From positions 26,537,501-26,601,500 of the forward strand of contig NC_091668.1 of the NCBI RefSeq assembly GCF_042453785.1: 64,000 bases of DNA, written 5' to 3'. This document shows positions 29,622 through 42,840 of the stretch, in pieces (within the stretch, counting starts at the first letter, position 1; every line of letters begins with the position of its first letter). The stretch is from Malus domestica. Lineage: Eukaryota > Streptophyta > Magnoliopsida > Rosales > Rosaceae. Under the pieces are notes generated by a model. The model was not told where the DNA came from. It was given only the letters and a program-made list of their open reading frames with translations, and did no database searches. Position numbers and translations under genes: made by a program.

Positions 29622-31087
29622 CTCTCTCTGAGCTCAAATCTCAGCTTGAGAACATTAATTGCTCTCTCTCTCTCTCTCTGAGAAAATAATGAGAAAAGAA
29701 AAGAAAAGAGAGAGGAAAGTAGCAGCTGACGCCTTCAAATTTCAACAAAGGAAGCAATCAGAAATCAACAACTTTGTGCCGAATATTTAAATGGGTACTA
29801 ATTTCTGATTAGACAGAACAAAATAGCCGCTCAAAGTGCGTTTAAATCCCGATGAAAACGATGAGGGTAATCCAAGTCAAGAAAGACAATAGAAGGTGAG
29901 GGTTTGGTGCTGACGATCACTCTCTCTCATTCTCTCTCTCTCTCTGACACCTTTATCCTGCTCATGACATCGACCATTATTCCCTGGCCTGGATTTCGGG
30001 CTTTAATTATTCCAAGATTTGGAATGTTTTAAGAAATAACTAAATTTGTAAACCGATGTGTTGTCAGAAAAAAAAATAAACACGTTAATCGGTATTTTAC
30101 TTAATTAATAATTTAATTATTTATAATTATACTACTTAGTTTGTAAATTTAGTTTAAAATTTTTGATCTCTTTAATATTGTCTTTTAGGAAAATAATAAA
30201 ATTGTTTATGTAAAGAGAAATTGGGCTTACTACACTTACTAAAATTAAGAGATTATTAACAACTCCTGATACTATTTATTTTTAACGAAAATGACATTTT
30301 TACTTTAAAAAGTTACTTTTTGTATTATTCACTTATACCTTTATTTTGTCTTTTTATTAAAACTAAAATTTTTAAGAACTTTTCATTAGTTTTCTTAAAA
30401 TTAATCATGCTCTCAAAATACAAACTTTATTGGTTTTTCGTTACGAAATTATCCTTAACTTAATGTCAATAATCTATCAATATTATGGTCAGAATGAATT
30501 AGTATTGGTTAAAATAGGCGAGTAGAGAATGTATTTTTAGAACATGACTATTGTTGGTTGGTGGTTTGTAAAAGGGCTACTAAACCCAAATACCATAAGA
30601 GTGATGTTGTACATATCCACTAGGTCGCATGGACACAAACACAGATACGGCGATATGTTAAAACTCAAAAAGGGAACACAAACACAGCTAGGATATGATG
30701 ATTAACATATAATAAGTATTACATATATTAAAACAATACTTGGAATTCATAATATTACAAAGTACTCGTATTCATCAAATTTATTCACTATATATAATAA
30801 TTAAAAACACAAACATAATAATTAAAACAACATGTTATTCGAGTCTCAATGATCTTCAAGTTTTAGGTTTTAGGTTTTAGTGGTTTCAGCAGTTTTGATA
30901 TTTACAAAAATGCCCTCATTTTTTTATATTTACAAAAATACCCCGTCATGTTTTGACTGTGTCCTGAACATGTCTTAACTGTGTCCAAACTGTTGACCGT
31001 GTCCAATCCGTGTCCGAGGCGTGCCTGAGTGTCGAACACTCGGACACTTTGGGGTTTGTAATGAAGAATTGTGGAGAAAAAACATAT
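29622..31087. other. CIPK8 upstream region and intergenic
   Basis: CT/GA microsatellites at about 29661-29680 and 29920-29945 sit where the CIPK8 5' UTR and promoter should be; such CT runs are common in plant 5' UTRs. At 30240-30560 there is AT-rich MITE-like sequence. At 30610-31045 there is a segment ending in repeated GTGTCC motifs (about 30955-31050), probably a non-autonomous DNA element whose borders I could not set. Confidence 0.4.
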
Positions 31088-31420
31088 GGGATCACCTTCA
31101 TAGGCATTTAATGCTCTTGTACGCATCTTGGATTAGCCGAAGATGGCTTTTTGTACTTCTAGTCAATGCTTGATGACCATTTCATTGTGCCTAAGATTGA
31201 GCACTATGGTTGTATGGTTGATCTGCTTTGACGCTCTGGTCTTTTGGACCAGGCTATGAACTCTGAGGAAAATGCAATGGAAGCAGGTGCCGTTATTTGG
31301 GCTGCCTTACTCGGGGCGTGTCGGGTATACAAGAACGTCGACATGGCGGAGTTGGCTATTGAAAGGCTCATTCATTGAACTCGAACCAAAAAACCCTGCA
31401 AATTATGTCATGCGGAGGTG
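31088..31420 (+). pseudogene. Pentatricopeptide-repeat (PPR) protein fragment
   Basis: The plus frame reads GITFIGI, stop, then GLAEDGFLYF, then SMLDDHFIVPKIEHYGCMVD, then SGLLDQA and WAALLGACRVYKNVDMAELA. This is the last PPR motifs and start of the E domain of a PLS-type organellar RNA-editing/processing protein. There are at least three in-frame stops (near 31110, 31168 and 31228) and a frameshift near 31375. No upstream PPR array is present, so it is a scrap left from a larger gene. Confidence 0.85.
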
Positions 31421-31674
31421 ACCGTGCGCAGGTAGCTTCTTAAACCAAACTCATCTTCCACAATCCATAAAGCTAACAATTACATGCTTTCTTTACACAA
31501 GGTTTAGAAGGTTGCATAGAGTAATCGGGGAACACAACCAAGAAAAATGAAAACTGAATTGACACTTTCTTTACACAAGGTAGTGAGTTAATTGATCGGT
31601 TCACATGACATGGATAGATATACGTATAAATGTTCATTATTTCATTTCATTTCATCAATCACACAGCTGCCGGA
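31421..31674. other. 3' flank of the PCK1 gene
   Basis: AT-rich sequence, probably the PCK1 3' UTR on the minus strand. ACTTTCTTTACACAAGGT-like text occurs twice (about 31485 and 31563), a small local repeat. Confidence 0.4.
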
Positions 31675-34600
31675 TCAAAAATTTGGTCCCGCTGCAAGAA
31701 TTTCCCCGGTCAGCTTGTTGTCCTTTCCGATCTTGTGATTCATGAACACCTCGAAGTTCTTCTTGAACAGACCACCCAGATGAAGTAGTGTGTCTTTGTA
31801 GGCTTTCTTGTCTGACCACTGCCGTTGAAAATATTCACACAGATCCAGTTCATACAAATGAAAAAATGCATACCAAAATTTAAAGCAGCTAGAAAATACG
31901 TAGACGGAAAAAGAAATGAGCAACTTACGGTGTTTATTGGGTCCAGAATTTCTGAAGGTACACCCTCAATCTCTGTAGGAATCTCAAGACCGAAAACTTC
32001 AGTCTTTGAGTAGGTTGCATTCAGAAGGTCCCCCGAGTGGATCGCATCGATAATCTTCCTGGTATAGGCTAATTTGATACGGTTACCTGTTCCATACCTG
32101 CAAAAGAACTAAATGTTATACAATCGAAGTGCACTGACTAACTCTTGGTCTAGTTGTATTTCTCTTTCCAATGCTGGACGAGCATCATCAAATGCATCAG
32201 TGGATTTCTGTTTCAATAGATTTTATACCTTCCTGCAGACCACCCTGTGTTAACAAGCCACCCTGTGGCTCCGTGCTTCTGCATCTTTTCAGCCAACATT
32301 GCTGCATACCTTGTCGGATGCATCATAATAAACGCTGCACCGAAACATGCTGAGAATGTAGCTTGTGGCTCCTTAATACCATCTTCTGTTCCAGCTACCT
32401 ATTTTTGCATTCGAAGTTCCATCAATAAAATCAAATGCATGCAACTACTACAAACTGGAAAGAAGGTCAAATGAATACCAAAGCAGTGTAACCGCTGATG
32501 AAATGGTACATAGTTTGAGCCAAGCTCAGCTTGCTCACTGGTGGAAGCACACCAAATGCATCACATGCCAGGAGGATGACATTTTTTGGATGGGGGCCAA
32601 CACACGGTATTTTAGCATTCGGTATATACTCTATTGGATATGCTGCCCGGGTGTTTTCTGTAACAATGTTTGCCAAGGTCAAACCAAAAATCGGCAGGAC
32701 ACGGTAAATAGTTGTACAGTTCAAGAGAATGTTCTTTATAAGGACTGTGATTCATATCATTCTCTGTAACATCTTATTCACTTGCTACTACTTGTTACTA
32801 CTTACCAGTAACAGATTTCTCTGAGTAATCAACTTCTCGATTATACTCATCAAACACAACATTCTCCAAAACTGCCAAACACATATGCAACCATATTTGA
32901 TAAGAATTTGAAACATCACTCCAATCATGACACAGAACCGAAACATTTTGCGCTAACTGTCGTTTTTAAAGTAGAAAGTTCAAATTATATCATGATGCTA
33001 ATTACCAGTCCCGAATTTGATAGCGTTCCAAATATCTGGTTCCTTGTCCTTTGACAAATCAATGCACTTGGCATAGCAACCACCTTCAATGTTTGACACA
33101 CCATTGTTGCTCCAGCAGTGCTCATCATCTCCAATTAGATACCGATTATGGTCTGTAGACAGAGTCGTCTTCCCAGTGCCTACGACAAACATAATGCAGA
33201 TGATATATATATTCCAGGATCAGTTACACAAACACGAAAGAAACTGAAACACAAAAAATTTATGCATCCGTCGCCAATTGATCCTTGCACACACGGTTGT
33301 GGCAGTGCCATAAAACTGTTACCAGATAAGCCAAAGAAAAGGGCAACATCGCCGCCTTTCCCCATATTGCATCCAGAGTGGAGGGAGAGGATTTGACGCT
33401 TAGGCATGAGATAGTGCATGACACTGAACAGGCCTTTCTTCATTTCTCCAGCATACTGGGTGCCAAGGATGACCATTTCCCTCCTAGCAAGATTGAGGTC
33501 TACGCTTGTAGAGGACGTCATGTGGTGAGTGAAACGGTTACATGGAAACTGCCCGGCGTTGTATATTGTGAAGTCTGGAGTACTGAAATCCTCCAGCTCT
33601 TCAGGAGTTGGGCGGATGCACCTGTCATCCAGCCAGTTATCGTTTCAACACTATGCTAAGAGTGTAATATGTTGTTGCATTCAGCATTATGCACTTAATA
33701 ATCTTGGCATATCAGATTCATTACTTACATGTTATGCATAAAGAGGGAGTGGTAAGCTCTCGCAGATACAATCCGAACTTTGATTCGGTGTTCTGGATCC
33801 CAGTTAAGAAACTGATCATTCACAAAAACCTGAAATACAGATTTACCATAACACCAGTTACTATCAAGTATTGCAGGGTGTACAAATTGGAAGAACCAAA
33901 GAGATTAGGAAAATTATCAAAATGGATTCATATGTTTAGTTTGTTTCTCTCTGGCTTGCAAATAAATCTGTGAAAATTAGCTCGGTTCTTGAACTATTGT
34001 TCTATAGTTCTGTTACAACTTGCCTAGTGTAAAGTCCATCGTGTTGCAGACCAATTTTGGCAAAACAAGTACTTGATATCACTAATTACGTATTATAACA
34101 AAAATAGATTGAAAGCATTACGTAAATACGAGACGAAATTACTCGTCAAGCAATTGTCAACAGTATAGTTAATATGTTTGCACCATATATGACTGATGAT
34201 ATAGTTAATATGTTTGCACCATCATACTTAAAATTTTCCTTTTTACTTTGATAACAGTTTAATTTTGATGATTGGACACTAAAGAAAGAAAATATTTCAC
34301 TTGTGCTTTATTTCACTTGTAAGTAGGGGTGCAACTCGAGCAGGTTGGCAAATTGGATGGTCAACCCAACCTTTACCATTCGAGTTTGAGTTGGGTTTGG
34401 GTTCATGCGGGTTTAGTCAGGTTCGGGTTTCAATTGGGCTCAAGTCTATTTGGGTTGGGTTCGGATTCGCCCAACTTTATCGAGTTCAATCTTATAACAC
34501 TTTATTTTGCATGATTTTTCAAATTTTGAACCAATGTCAATATTAGTTAAAATTTTAGTTACATATCATCATCCACACAAAAGTTAAAACAAACAACTTG

Positions 34601-37600
34601 GAGAGTATTTATAAACTAAATTACAAGACATATACCAAAGCTTCAACCAAAAGAAATGTCCATATGAAAACCGACAATAAACATTAAGTATAGTCATTTC
34701 AAAAACTTATGCATAACTTATATAATATGAATTGCGATGGATAATATGTGGGTGAGCGAATTCAGACTCAAAATGGGGTTGGGTTTGGGTTGACACGAGT
34801 GGCCAAGACATCGACCCAACCCCACCCAATAAATGATCAGGGTGAGGTCCGATTGGGTTTGGGCGAGTTTTTTCTTCATTCTAACCCGCCCGATCGAATT
34901 TGAAATCGGATTGGGCATGGACGGATTTAGGTTGATCCAACCCAAGTTGCACCCCTACTTGCAAGCGAAAGATTTTAGGTTCAAAAAAGACTTTCTTAGA
35001 TAGTGAGTTGCTAGTACATTATTATGGCGGCGTCAATATGTATGTACATGACTCATGAGGATATGTGTTACATCTATGATTAGCTTATTGAATCTTTACA
35101 TGACAGCAGCAAACAGCAAGACTTTCGTAAGGGAAAAGAAAAGGTCCAAAATTAAAGACTGGTCAGACCAAACCAACTAAAATAGTTTGGTCAACTGTTT
35201 GTTTTAAATATCATGTAGCACAGTCACTTAGTACTAAAGTCAAGTGATACTCTTCGTCACTTGTAAGTGAGAGGTTTTAGGTTCAATTTTCGTCAAAGGC
35301 GAATTTGAACCACTTTATTACCAATTCATTATGAGGTCAAGCCCACCTTCTCGTTTGTTTAAAAAAAAAACAAATATATATCACGTAGCACAAAGTTAAG
35401 TTGATGAATAGAAACAAAAGCGACTGAGGGGATATCATTTTTTTTAGCAGCCAATGCATCATCATATACACCTACATATGATACTAGGCATATTGTTAAT
35501 GGGTTACAAATATAATATTTGCACATCCCTTGGATTGAGGAAATGGATAACAAGAAGATAAGCTTACACGCAATCTAATCTGCAAACTGTCATTGCCAGC
35601 TGATTAACATGTTTGATCCATGGTTTTAGGACCCCATGTTTAAGCACAAAATGTTTAAGATATTCAGGGCCGATTTACATCGATTTTATAAGCGTTAAAA
35701 GTGTTTTCAGATAATTAGAAGCATTTTTGGTTGTACACGATAGACAAAACCTATTTTAGCGTTTTTTTATTTTATTGTTCTATTACCAAAAGTGCTTTTA
35801 ATAACGGTTTTCACAAGAGCATATTTCGAAACAAGCTCTTTACTCGTCTTGTTACCAAAACTTGAAGATAAACAATTGAGTTGTAGAATTAGTCAGAACA
35901 TGAATATGGACGATTGAACCAATAATAGAAAAACAAATGAGGAAGAATAATGATCAACACGTCTTTGAGTAATACCTTGTCCAAGGAATTCAAGTAATCT
36001 ACAGCTCTTTCTCTGTTCACTAAGAAAGTATGCTCGTCCATTTCAATGTTGGGTGAGCCCCTAATTCATTAAGCAAAACAAATTATCACTCAATTGGGTA
36101 ATTAAGGTTAATCAAATATGTTAATTGCGGTACTTAGAAGAAGCAAGCAGGCACTTACTTTCCCCACCAAAGCTCGTTTTCAGTTTCTTCATCTTTGACA
36201 ACTCGTTTGTCTCTTGGAGAACGCCCAGTTTTTGCCCCAGATAAAGTGGCCAACGCACCCGATGCCGTTATAAACGAACCTTTCTCATACTTTATAGCTT
36301 GCTCATATAGTTCTGTACGTACATATGAAGAATAAATTAGTTTATAATTCATGTTTAAAATACTAATATCGATGAAAATATTAATATGCAAATTTATAAA
36401 AATATCAGTTTGGATTACTTTGAAGGAAAATTGTTCAAAAATGTGAAAATTTAAAATGACTCTTGGGATTGTCATACAAACCATACTACATATATTAATC
36501 ACTAATTAATACTCAAATACTAAATAACCTGTCCTTATCCTACTAATTTTTTTTAATTTTTATTTATTTTATCTTATCCCACTAATACTATATGCTCCAG
36601 CATCTCCTTGGAGTCTTATCATGATTATTTTGACGAGTTGATTCGTACACGCAAGCACATATAATATGTGCTTTCGACCTGTAACATCGATTACTATGAG
36701 TCTATAATGAATTGTTATTTCAAATAGATGTTAAGAGATTTTTTGTTGGACTAAAATCATGGTCTCGTATCCTGTAGTTATTATTTTACTTATATTATTA
36801 TTATAACAAGTGACTTTATAATTGAGTTCAAATAAAAGATGATAAGTGTTTCTTGTTTTTAAAAGTTCAAGAAAAATTAAATAACTAGTGCACATTTTTT
36901 TTCAAAATAATAAAACATGTGTTAAAATATTATTGGACAAAATCTGAAAAATGAGAATATGCAGTACTCCCTAGTGAGCAACTAAGTATTATTCTTTTTT
37001 GGAAGTGTTATTGGCACTCCAAAAATCTCATTCACACTTCTTACAAGTGTATTTTTCTTTCTAAATATAGACAGTTTAGAGGGTAGAATAACATTTTTAG
37101 AATGCCAATCACAATTTTTTTTTTATCAACATATATGGACTATAAATAGGACATACTAACACAGTTATCCACCCTTATTTTAGCACATTGAATGGTACAT
37201 CACATTATAACACGTGAAATGATACGTTATGTGACTTATGTCCCCGATACCCACTAAATATATAAGATATTATCACCTAATATGATCCTTACCAATCTAT
37301 GATTATTCCTATATCAACTTTATAATATTAATGACTAATGAGTAGGGATTGCAAATTGAATTACCAGCAGGAGAGAGATTGTAAAGGATATGGGTAAACT
37401 TGAGGGCACTATCACTGACGCCAAAGAGAGAAGCGTCGTAAAGATGATGTTCAACATGCGTCGCCTTCTGCCCATCTGACTTCGGGTCCCCCTTCACCAC
37501 CTTCGGCCCCGTCTCCCTCGTCAGTGAAGCCAATGAGGCACTGTCACAGACACCCACGTTGCACAGTGCACCACCATTTGAGTAACATAAAAACGCAGCG

Positions 37601-37932
37601 TTTCGGTCAGAACTCAGAACTGCATGATTAATCTAAACAAACACGTACCTGATGGACTGGAGCTGCTGCCTGTGGCGATCCTCTTCAGACATGGTGGGGG
37701 TAAAAGCCCCCTGCGATCCGGTGATGGGGGTGGTGGGTTGCGACTTCTTCTTCTGAAGAGAGTGGAGCTCGTCGATCGTCTTGGCCTTCACCGGCGTTGT
37801 GCTGTCGTCGTGGCAAACCTCGGCCGAGGACTTCTCATGCTGGGTTTGGATTTTCGGCAGTCCATGGCGTCCCATACTTCCAGTCCTTGAATAGTTAAAC
37901 CCTCCAATTTCTGCCCTATTATTCTGAGCCAT
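31675..37932 (-). CDS. PCK1: Phosphoenolpyruvate carboxykinase (ATP)
   Basis: A cytosolic enzyme converting oxaloacetate plus ATP to phosphoenolpyruvate, CO2 and ADP. It serves gluconeogenesis from lipid or organic acids in seedlings and ripening fruit. Twelve exons: 37649-37932, 37365-37540, 36159-36312, 35976-36060, 33729-33829, 33323-33621, 33006-33179, 32806-32871, 32479-32657, 32229-32398, 31929-32097 and 31675-31818. The sum is 2001 nt, 666 aa, as in Arabidopsis PCK1. The first about 90 residues are the hydrophilic plant-specific extension ([20 protein letters not shown]) known to be regulated by phosphorylation. The ATP P-loop [11 protein letters not shown] is split between exons 6 and 7 (about residues 364-374) and LIGDDEHCW follows. 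[19 protein letters not shown] and the C-terminus EILAAGPNF are family-typical. Intron 4 (2.1 kb) contains a hAT MITE and a SINE. Confidence 0.96.
34324..34957. mobile_element. hAT-type MITE with 8-bp TSD, in PCK1 intron 4
   Basis: A 634-bp element with ends TAGGGGTGCAACT and the complement of TAGGGGTGCAACT. It is flanked by CTTGTAAG (34316-34323) and CTTGCAAG (34958-34965), an 8-bp duplication with one change. The arms are dense in TTGGGTT/AACCCAA motifs and the middle is AT-rich. No transposase. The flanking sequence (AGATTTTAGGTTCAA on the right) resembles the SINE family found at 35223, so it may have landed in an older SINE copy. Confidence 0.88.
35223..35377 (+). mobile_element. tRNA-derived SINE with 15-bp TSD, in PCK1 intron 4
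   Basis: The body carries a B-box-like AGGTTCAATTTTCG, then GCGAATTTGAACCAC and a 3' poly(A) tract. It is flanked by 15-bp direct repeats ATATCA(T/C)GTAGCACA (35208-35222 and 35378-35392), one mismatch. Related copies lie at 51999-52175, 61861-62041 and on the minus strand near 47640-47785. Confidence 0.85.
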
Positions 37933-39166
37933 GTTTGTTTATTTTTTTTCCCTGCAAAACATGCAAAATATATTTGGCTAAATAATTAAGCAATCCAAAT
38001 GAAAATCGAGCAAATAATCCTGTAAATTAGTACCCGATACTAAACATTATTTACCCTTTCTTTTGCATGTAAAGGATGGGAACAAACAAAGAGAAATTCG
38101 AACCAGAAACTGAGAGTGAGACCAGTCACCAAGAAAGCCTGCTAGTTTCAAATTACGGGAGGATGAAAGAGAGAGTTGCAGATTTTGATATGAGAGATCA
38201 CTTGAAAACGATCCATATAAAAAGGCTTTTAGTCCCGGGATTCAAGCTTTATAGATTAACTAGAGTTAGTTTAAGTAACCATGGTTGATATTTATTAAAT
38301 GATCCTTAAATCTTAAGGAAAACTAATGAAAAAAGTTTGAAAACTTTGAATTTGAATGATAAGTACAAAATAAAGGGTAAAATAAATAGTACAAGAATTA
38401 ATTTTTAGTGTAAAAATATGATTTTTCGTCAAAATAAACAGTACTAAGAGCTTTTCGTTAAAGTTCTCTAAATCTTATATATAAAGAAATTAAAATAAGA
38501 AAAGTCACAGTTGCAGATAATATAATGGGAAGAAGAAATTTCCAAGTTGAAAATAAATGTGAAACGCTTTTCAACATGGGTGATCATGTCAAGTTGACCC
38601 AAAGCGAAGACGCGTTTTGTGTTGCAGTTGGATAAGAACGTCATGTCTGTTACACCTGTATTCATTCTTTCTGTTCTGTTCATCCAAATTAGGGTTTGCT
38701 CAAAACTTGTGATGTACGTGCCGATGAGCAGCTTACAATCTTACCCGTCAAATGGGTTGAGATGCAAATATGTTTTGGGTTCAATTCAACTTGTATTCAA
38801 GATGCAAATTGTTCGAAGTTTAGTTGGTTAGAAACATTTATGTTTGCAACTGAAATTTCAAGTTCATATACCCTTCTTCTTTAATGTCGCTTGTAAAAAA
38901 AATAAAAAATTTAAAAAAAACCTTGTATATCTCCTAAATAGAATCTTAAATATAACGCATATTATTCGATTCCTTCCAATAATATTGTAAGAAAATAATC
39001 TCTCGTTAGCATGCCTTAAATATCTTTATTTTCTAATTTAAATCATCTCTTTTTTTCCAAGACTTATAAAAGAATTGAATTGACCATTGATCATTTGATG
39101 AGTTGGTTTGCAATTCTTATAGTTTGGTACACTGTCAAATAAATATGGATTTTATAACATTAGTAG
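37933..39166. other. PCK1 upstream region and intergenic
   Basis: Holds the presumed PCK1 promoter and a MITE-like repeat at 38290-38475. No other gene was seen; the open frames at 38076-38288 and 38619-38884 have no family signature. Confidence 0.4.
38290..38475. repeat. MITE-like inverted repeat
   Basis: The left arm AAGGAAAACTAATGAAAA (about 38317) is loosely inverted at the right arm near CTTTTCGTTAAAGTTCTC (about 38450). Between them lies GGACAAAATAAAGGGTAAA-like sequence (here AGTACAAAATAAAGGGTAAA). I recall similar elements in many apple-tribe promoters, so this supports a Rosaceae origin (inference). Confidence 0.5.
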
Positions 39167-39512
39167 CTTGTTTGGTATGAAGAATTGAATTGAAATAGAT
39201 AACTCTCTAATGCATTTTAAAAGTAGATGAGAATTATTTATTATTTTAAGGAGATTAGAAAAAGATTCAACATGAAGAAAACAAAGTAGAAGAAAATTAT
39301 TTATCATTTTAAGGAAATTAGAAGAAGATGAAAAAAAACTTCTCTCTTCTAATACTCTCATTTTTTGGAGGATTGAAATGAACAACGTTCCTTCTTGAGT
39401 AATCTATCTTTTAACTCCAAGTTGACTCCAAATTATTCGTTTCTTGTTTCAAGATACCTTGAAATAGTTGTTTATCTATTTCAATCCAATCATCCATACC
39501 AAACGAGGCATG
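39167..39512. repeat. MITE-like element with terminal inverted repeats
   Basis: The left end GCTTGTTTGGTATGAAG leads to TTGAATTGAAATAGATAA. The right end is the inverse of GCCTCGTTTGGTATGGATG leading to TTGGATTGAAATAGATAA. No target duplication was resolved. Confidence 0.6.
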
Positions 39513-40662
39513 GCGAAATACAACATGCTGAAGGTTTTGTTGACATATATGAATAAAAAAATCTATGTTGAGTTAATTAGTTCGGCCTTTAAAAGGTTTT
39601 GAAATAAAAAGAAAATACAAGAGAACAATTTATTTCCTAATGGAGAAGAAAACCAATACAAGTCACATGCTAACATCGAGTCGAGTCAAATTTCACAAGT
39701 TTTCTGATGACAAAGAACTACCCCGTGATATATATCACAAGACTGCTTTAGTTTTGGGTGCTTTCCAATGTCTTCTTCTATTGAATTATTTAGTTGCTTA
39801 ATTTTTAAGGTAGTGTTAACATAGTGAAATTTTAAATCTCAATTGTTAAATTATCGCTTGTTAAAATTTTGGGTAAATTACATAAAATTACCTTAATTAT
39901 TGGGTCATTAACAGTTTCATACCTCGTCTTTAAAAAGTTTCGATGTTATACCTTATCTTCGAATTTGTTTCAATGTCATACATTCCGTCAGTTGTCTATC
40001 AATTCCTCTATTAAATACTGACGTGGCTTGAGGCGGGGCCCACTTTCTATTAAAAAATTAATAAAATAATAATTTACCATTAAATAAAAAATAAAAAAAA
40101 CCAGATCCCATCTTCCCCGACCCCCCCTTCCCTGCACCCATCCTCTCGTCTTCCCCAAACCCACCGTGCACCCATCCTCCACCTCCTCCTCTGCACCCAC
40201 CCTAGAACCCATCCTCCACCTCCTCCTTTGTCCCCTCCCTCAATCCCCTTCCCTCTATCGATTTGCACCCGTATGCGTGAAATGGCAACGTCGACTAGGA
40301 ACCGGACAATAGTCCACGTCTGAATCACGACGCCGGGGCGTGGAGCTTCGGAACTACTGCCGTGATCTCGAAGAGTTTGGGTCCAAGACGAAGTCCAAGT
40401 CTGGAAATCAATGGCGGAAGCGATGCTGCTGATGCAGCTAGGGTGCGACATGTCTAGGTGTAGATCGATGAAGGGAAGTGGGTAGTCAAAGGAGGAAGTG
40501 GAGGATGTGGAGGATGGGTGCGCAAGGGTGGGTGCGGATGAGGAGGTGGAGGTGGAGGATGGGTGCATGGTGGGTTTGGGGAAGGTGGGAGGGGGAAGAC
40601 GGGAGGATGAGTGCAGGGAAGGGGAGGTCAGGTGTAATACCCCATATTTAAAAAAAAATGAT

Positions 40663-40665
<3 letters not shown>

Positions 40666-40738
<73 letters not shown>

Positions 40739-40744
40739 TGTGTG
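40666..40744. repeat. (TG)n microsatellite
   Basis: About 75 bp of almost pure GT dinucleotides with a single TA interruption near 40731. Confidence 0.95.
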
Positions 40745-41164
40745 GGTAATTATTTTTACGTAATGATTTTATTAGATTTATTTTATGCAAGAACCTACTT
40801 TTGATATGTGAAATAGTTTCAATGCAAAATCCTTTTTGCTACAAATTATTTCAAAAACTAGCTATTAGTATTTCATGTTCATATGTAATTAGAGATATTT
40901 TTAGTTTGAATTGGAGGGAGATTAAATGAGTTTGGTTTGATTTTCCTCACAAAGGGCCTAGAGTTTGAGGTTGGAATAAGTGAGTAATTTTGTCTTGATA
41001 TTTTCTTTCAAATATGAGGTGGAGAGCTTGTAACATTAGGAGTTAATGTGTTGGTGATTACTCACCACTCTAAATGTCAAGGTGGAAGTCTACTTAAGGG
41101 TGAGTTGGCAAGTTTGTATTAGGAATCTAAAAGTTAAATGTTTGGTGATGATTAACTTCACACA

Positions 41165-41395
41165 TGTCTCTTTTCCATTTGAACACATATTAGAGCTAAG
41201 GTTTTGCTTAACATTTGTTGTTTGTCTATTGGACCACATTTCATTGTTAATGATGAGAATAACATTTGTTGCTTTGTGATTGGAACACATTTCATGGTGA
41301 TGATTAGGTTAACATTTGGTGTGTTTCTATTGGAACACATTTTATGTCTAGTGATTGGCCCAACACTTGCTTTCTTTCTATTGGCACACTTAGAA
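41165..41395. repeat. Degenerate tandem repeat inside the LTR
   Basis: About four imperfect units of 60-65 bp, each containing TATTGG(A/C)ACACAT and AACATTTG(T/G) blocks. Confidence 0.6.
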
Positions 41396-42720
41396 GCTTT
41401 CTCCTCAAACTAAATGGGAAGGAAGAGGTTGTTCAATCTTTATAAAGGAAGGAGCAAGGAACCAATGGGAGAAGGGGGAGAAGAGAGAAGAGAGAAGAAG
41501 AAAAAAAAAAGAACAACTCCAACAAAAAGCCATCCTCCTTTTAATATTATCTCTTTATCTTTCTTGAAGGCTTTAAGCCAGTTCTCATTGTATTTGTAAG
41601 TTTCTTATATATAATGAAATACAATGAAAGCAAACCCCAGTGGATGTAGTCGATTTGGTGAACCACTTAAATCTTATGTTGTTTATGTACTTACATTTGG
41701 AGATCATTTCCATGAGAAGCACTTCCACCAACTATGGAAAATCTCTATTTATTTTCACTTGAGAATGATGTACAACAGTGTGAGACAAATCCCAGAAAAA
41801 TACATGAGACTTTACCCAACAAATCTCTCCATCAAACTACTATCATTTTCATCTATCAACATAAAGATATCCAAAACTAGAAATTCGTCCACCCTATTTA
41901 ACAGATCAAAACACAATCATCCATAGATTATATCAAAGTACTTTCTTCATATGAGTTGTTTGTCTATCTCTCTACCATGATATATCAAAATTTCAGGAAA
42001 ATCCCACGGTGTGATCTTCCAATATGTTTAAAATACCAACTCAGTCTCTAATCCCGCAGAAAACTGGACAGCCATCATGAGTACCTAAACCCCATTTTTC
42101 GTAGCTCCAATCGAAATACTTCCTTCACAAAAGTTGTTCCTTATCATCTCCTCTATAACATATCCAAAAATCATGACAATCTGATCTAACTTATATCCCA
42201 GTTCGAATAGCTGATAGTTTCAGCTATATTAAAGAAGAAGAAGAAGTAGAAGTGGTGGGCTAAAATAAAAATAAAAGATGATGTTTGGAAAGGGAAAAGC
42301 TAGAAACATGATTCCATACCTTGTAGCCTTTGAGACATATATTACACTCTAACAATTATTTTCTCTAACATGGATGTCTATTCCTTTCTAATAGAAACAG
42401 GTTGCCCGACCAAGATGGATGAGACGTTGGAAAAACATATATGGAGTGGTCAACGAGCAACATTTTATACGATGGATTATAAATTATTACTTTGTTATTA
42501 ATATTATGATTATATTATTCTTGTTACTAATCAATTTGATTTATGTTGAAACTTGCAGGCTTGTAAGATAAAGTGTGAGTATTGATATCTATGTGAACAT
42601 TACACATACATATGCATTGCAAAGCAGGAAAGAGAGTACAATTGTGTTGAGATGTGCAAAGTGTTTAAGTTGTGAGGATATTCAAGGGCTGAAGTTTGCC
42701 TTGAATATAAAATAATGAAC

Positions 42721-42840
42721 CTTGTATATGTTAGGCGTAGGGTGCAGGGCTTGAGTATACAAATTGGTTGATTATTAAAAATAATGAAATCTTGTATATG
42801 TCAGGCGTAGGGTGCAGGGCTTGAATATACATTTGGGCGT
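42721..42840. repeat. Two-copy 70-bp tandem repeat inside the LTR
   Basis: The unit begins CTTGTATATGT(T/C)AGGCGTAG and continues GGTGCAGGGCTTGA(G/A)TATAC, at 42721 and again at 42791. Confidence 0.85.

Noticed and set aside
30610..31050. Defined DNA transposon with GTGTCC ends
   Set aside because: Repeated GTGTCC motifs are visible at the right side, but I could not pair the ends or find a target duplication, so it is not listed as an element.
40080..40568. Long minus-strand open frame rich in Ser/Thr/Pro
   Set aside because: It lies in the low-complexity terminal inverted repeat of a MULE and has no protein-family signature.
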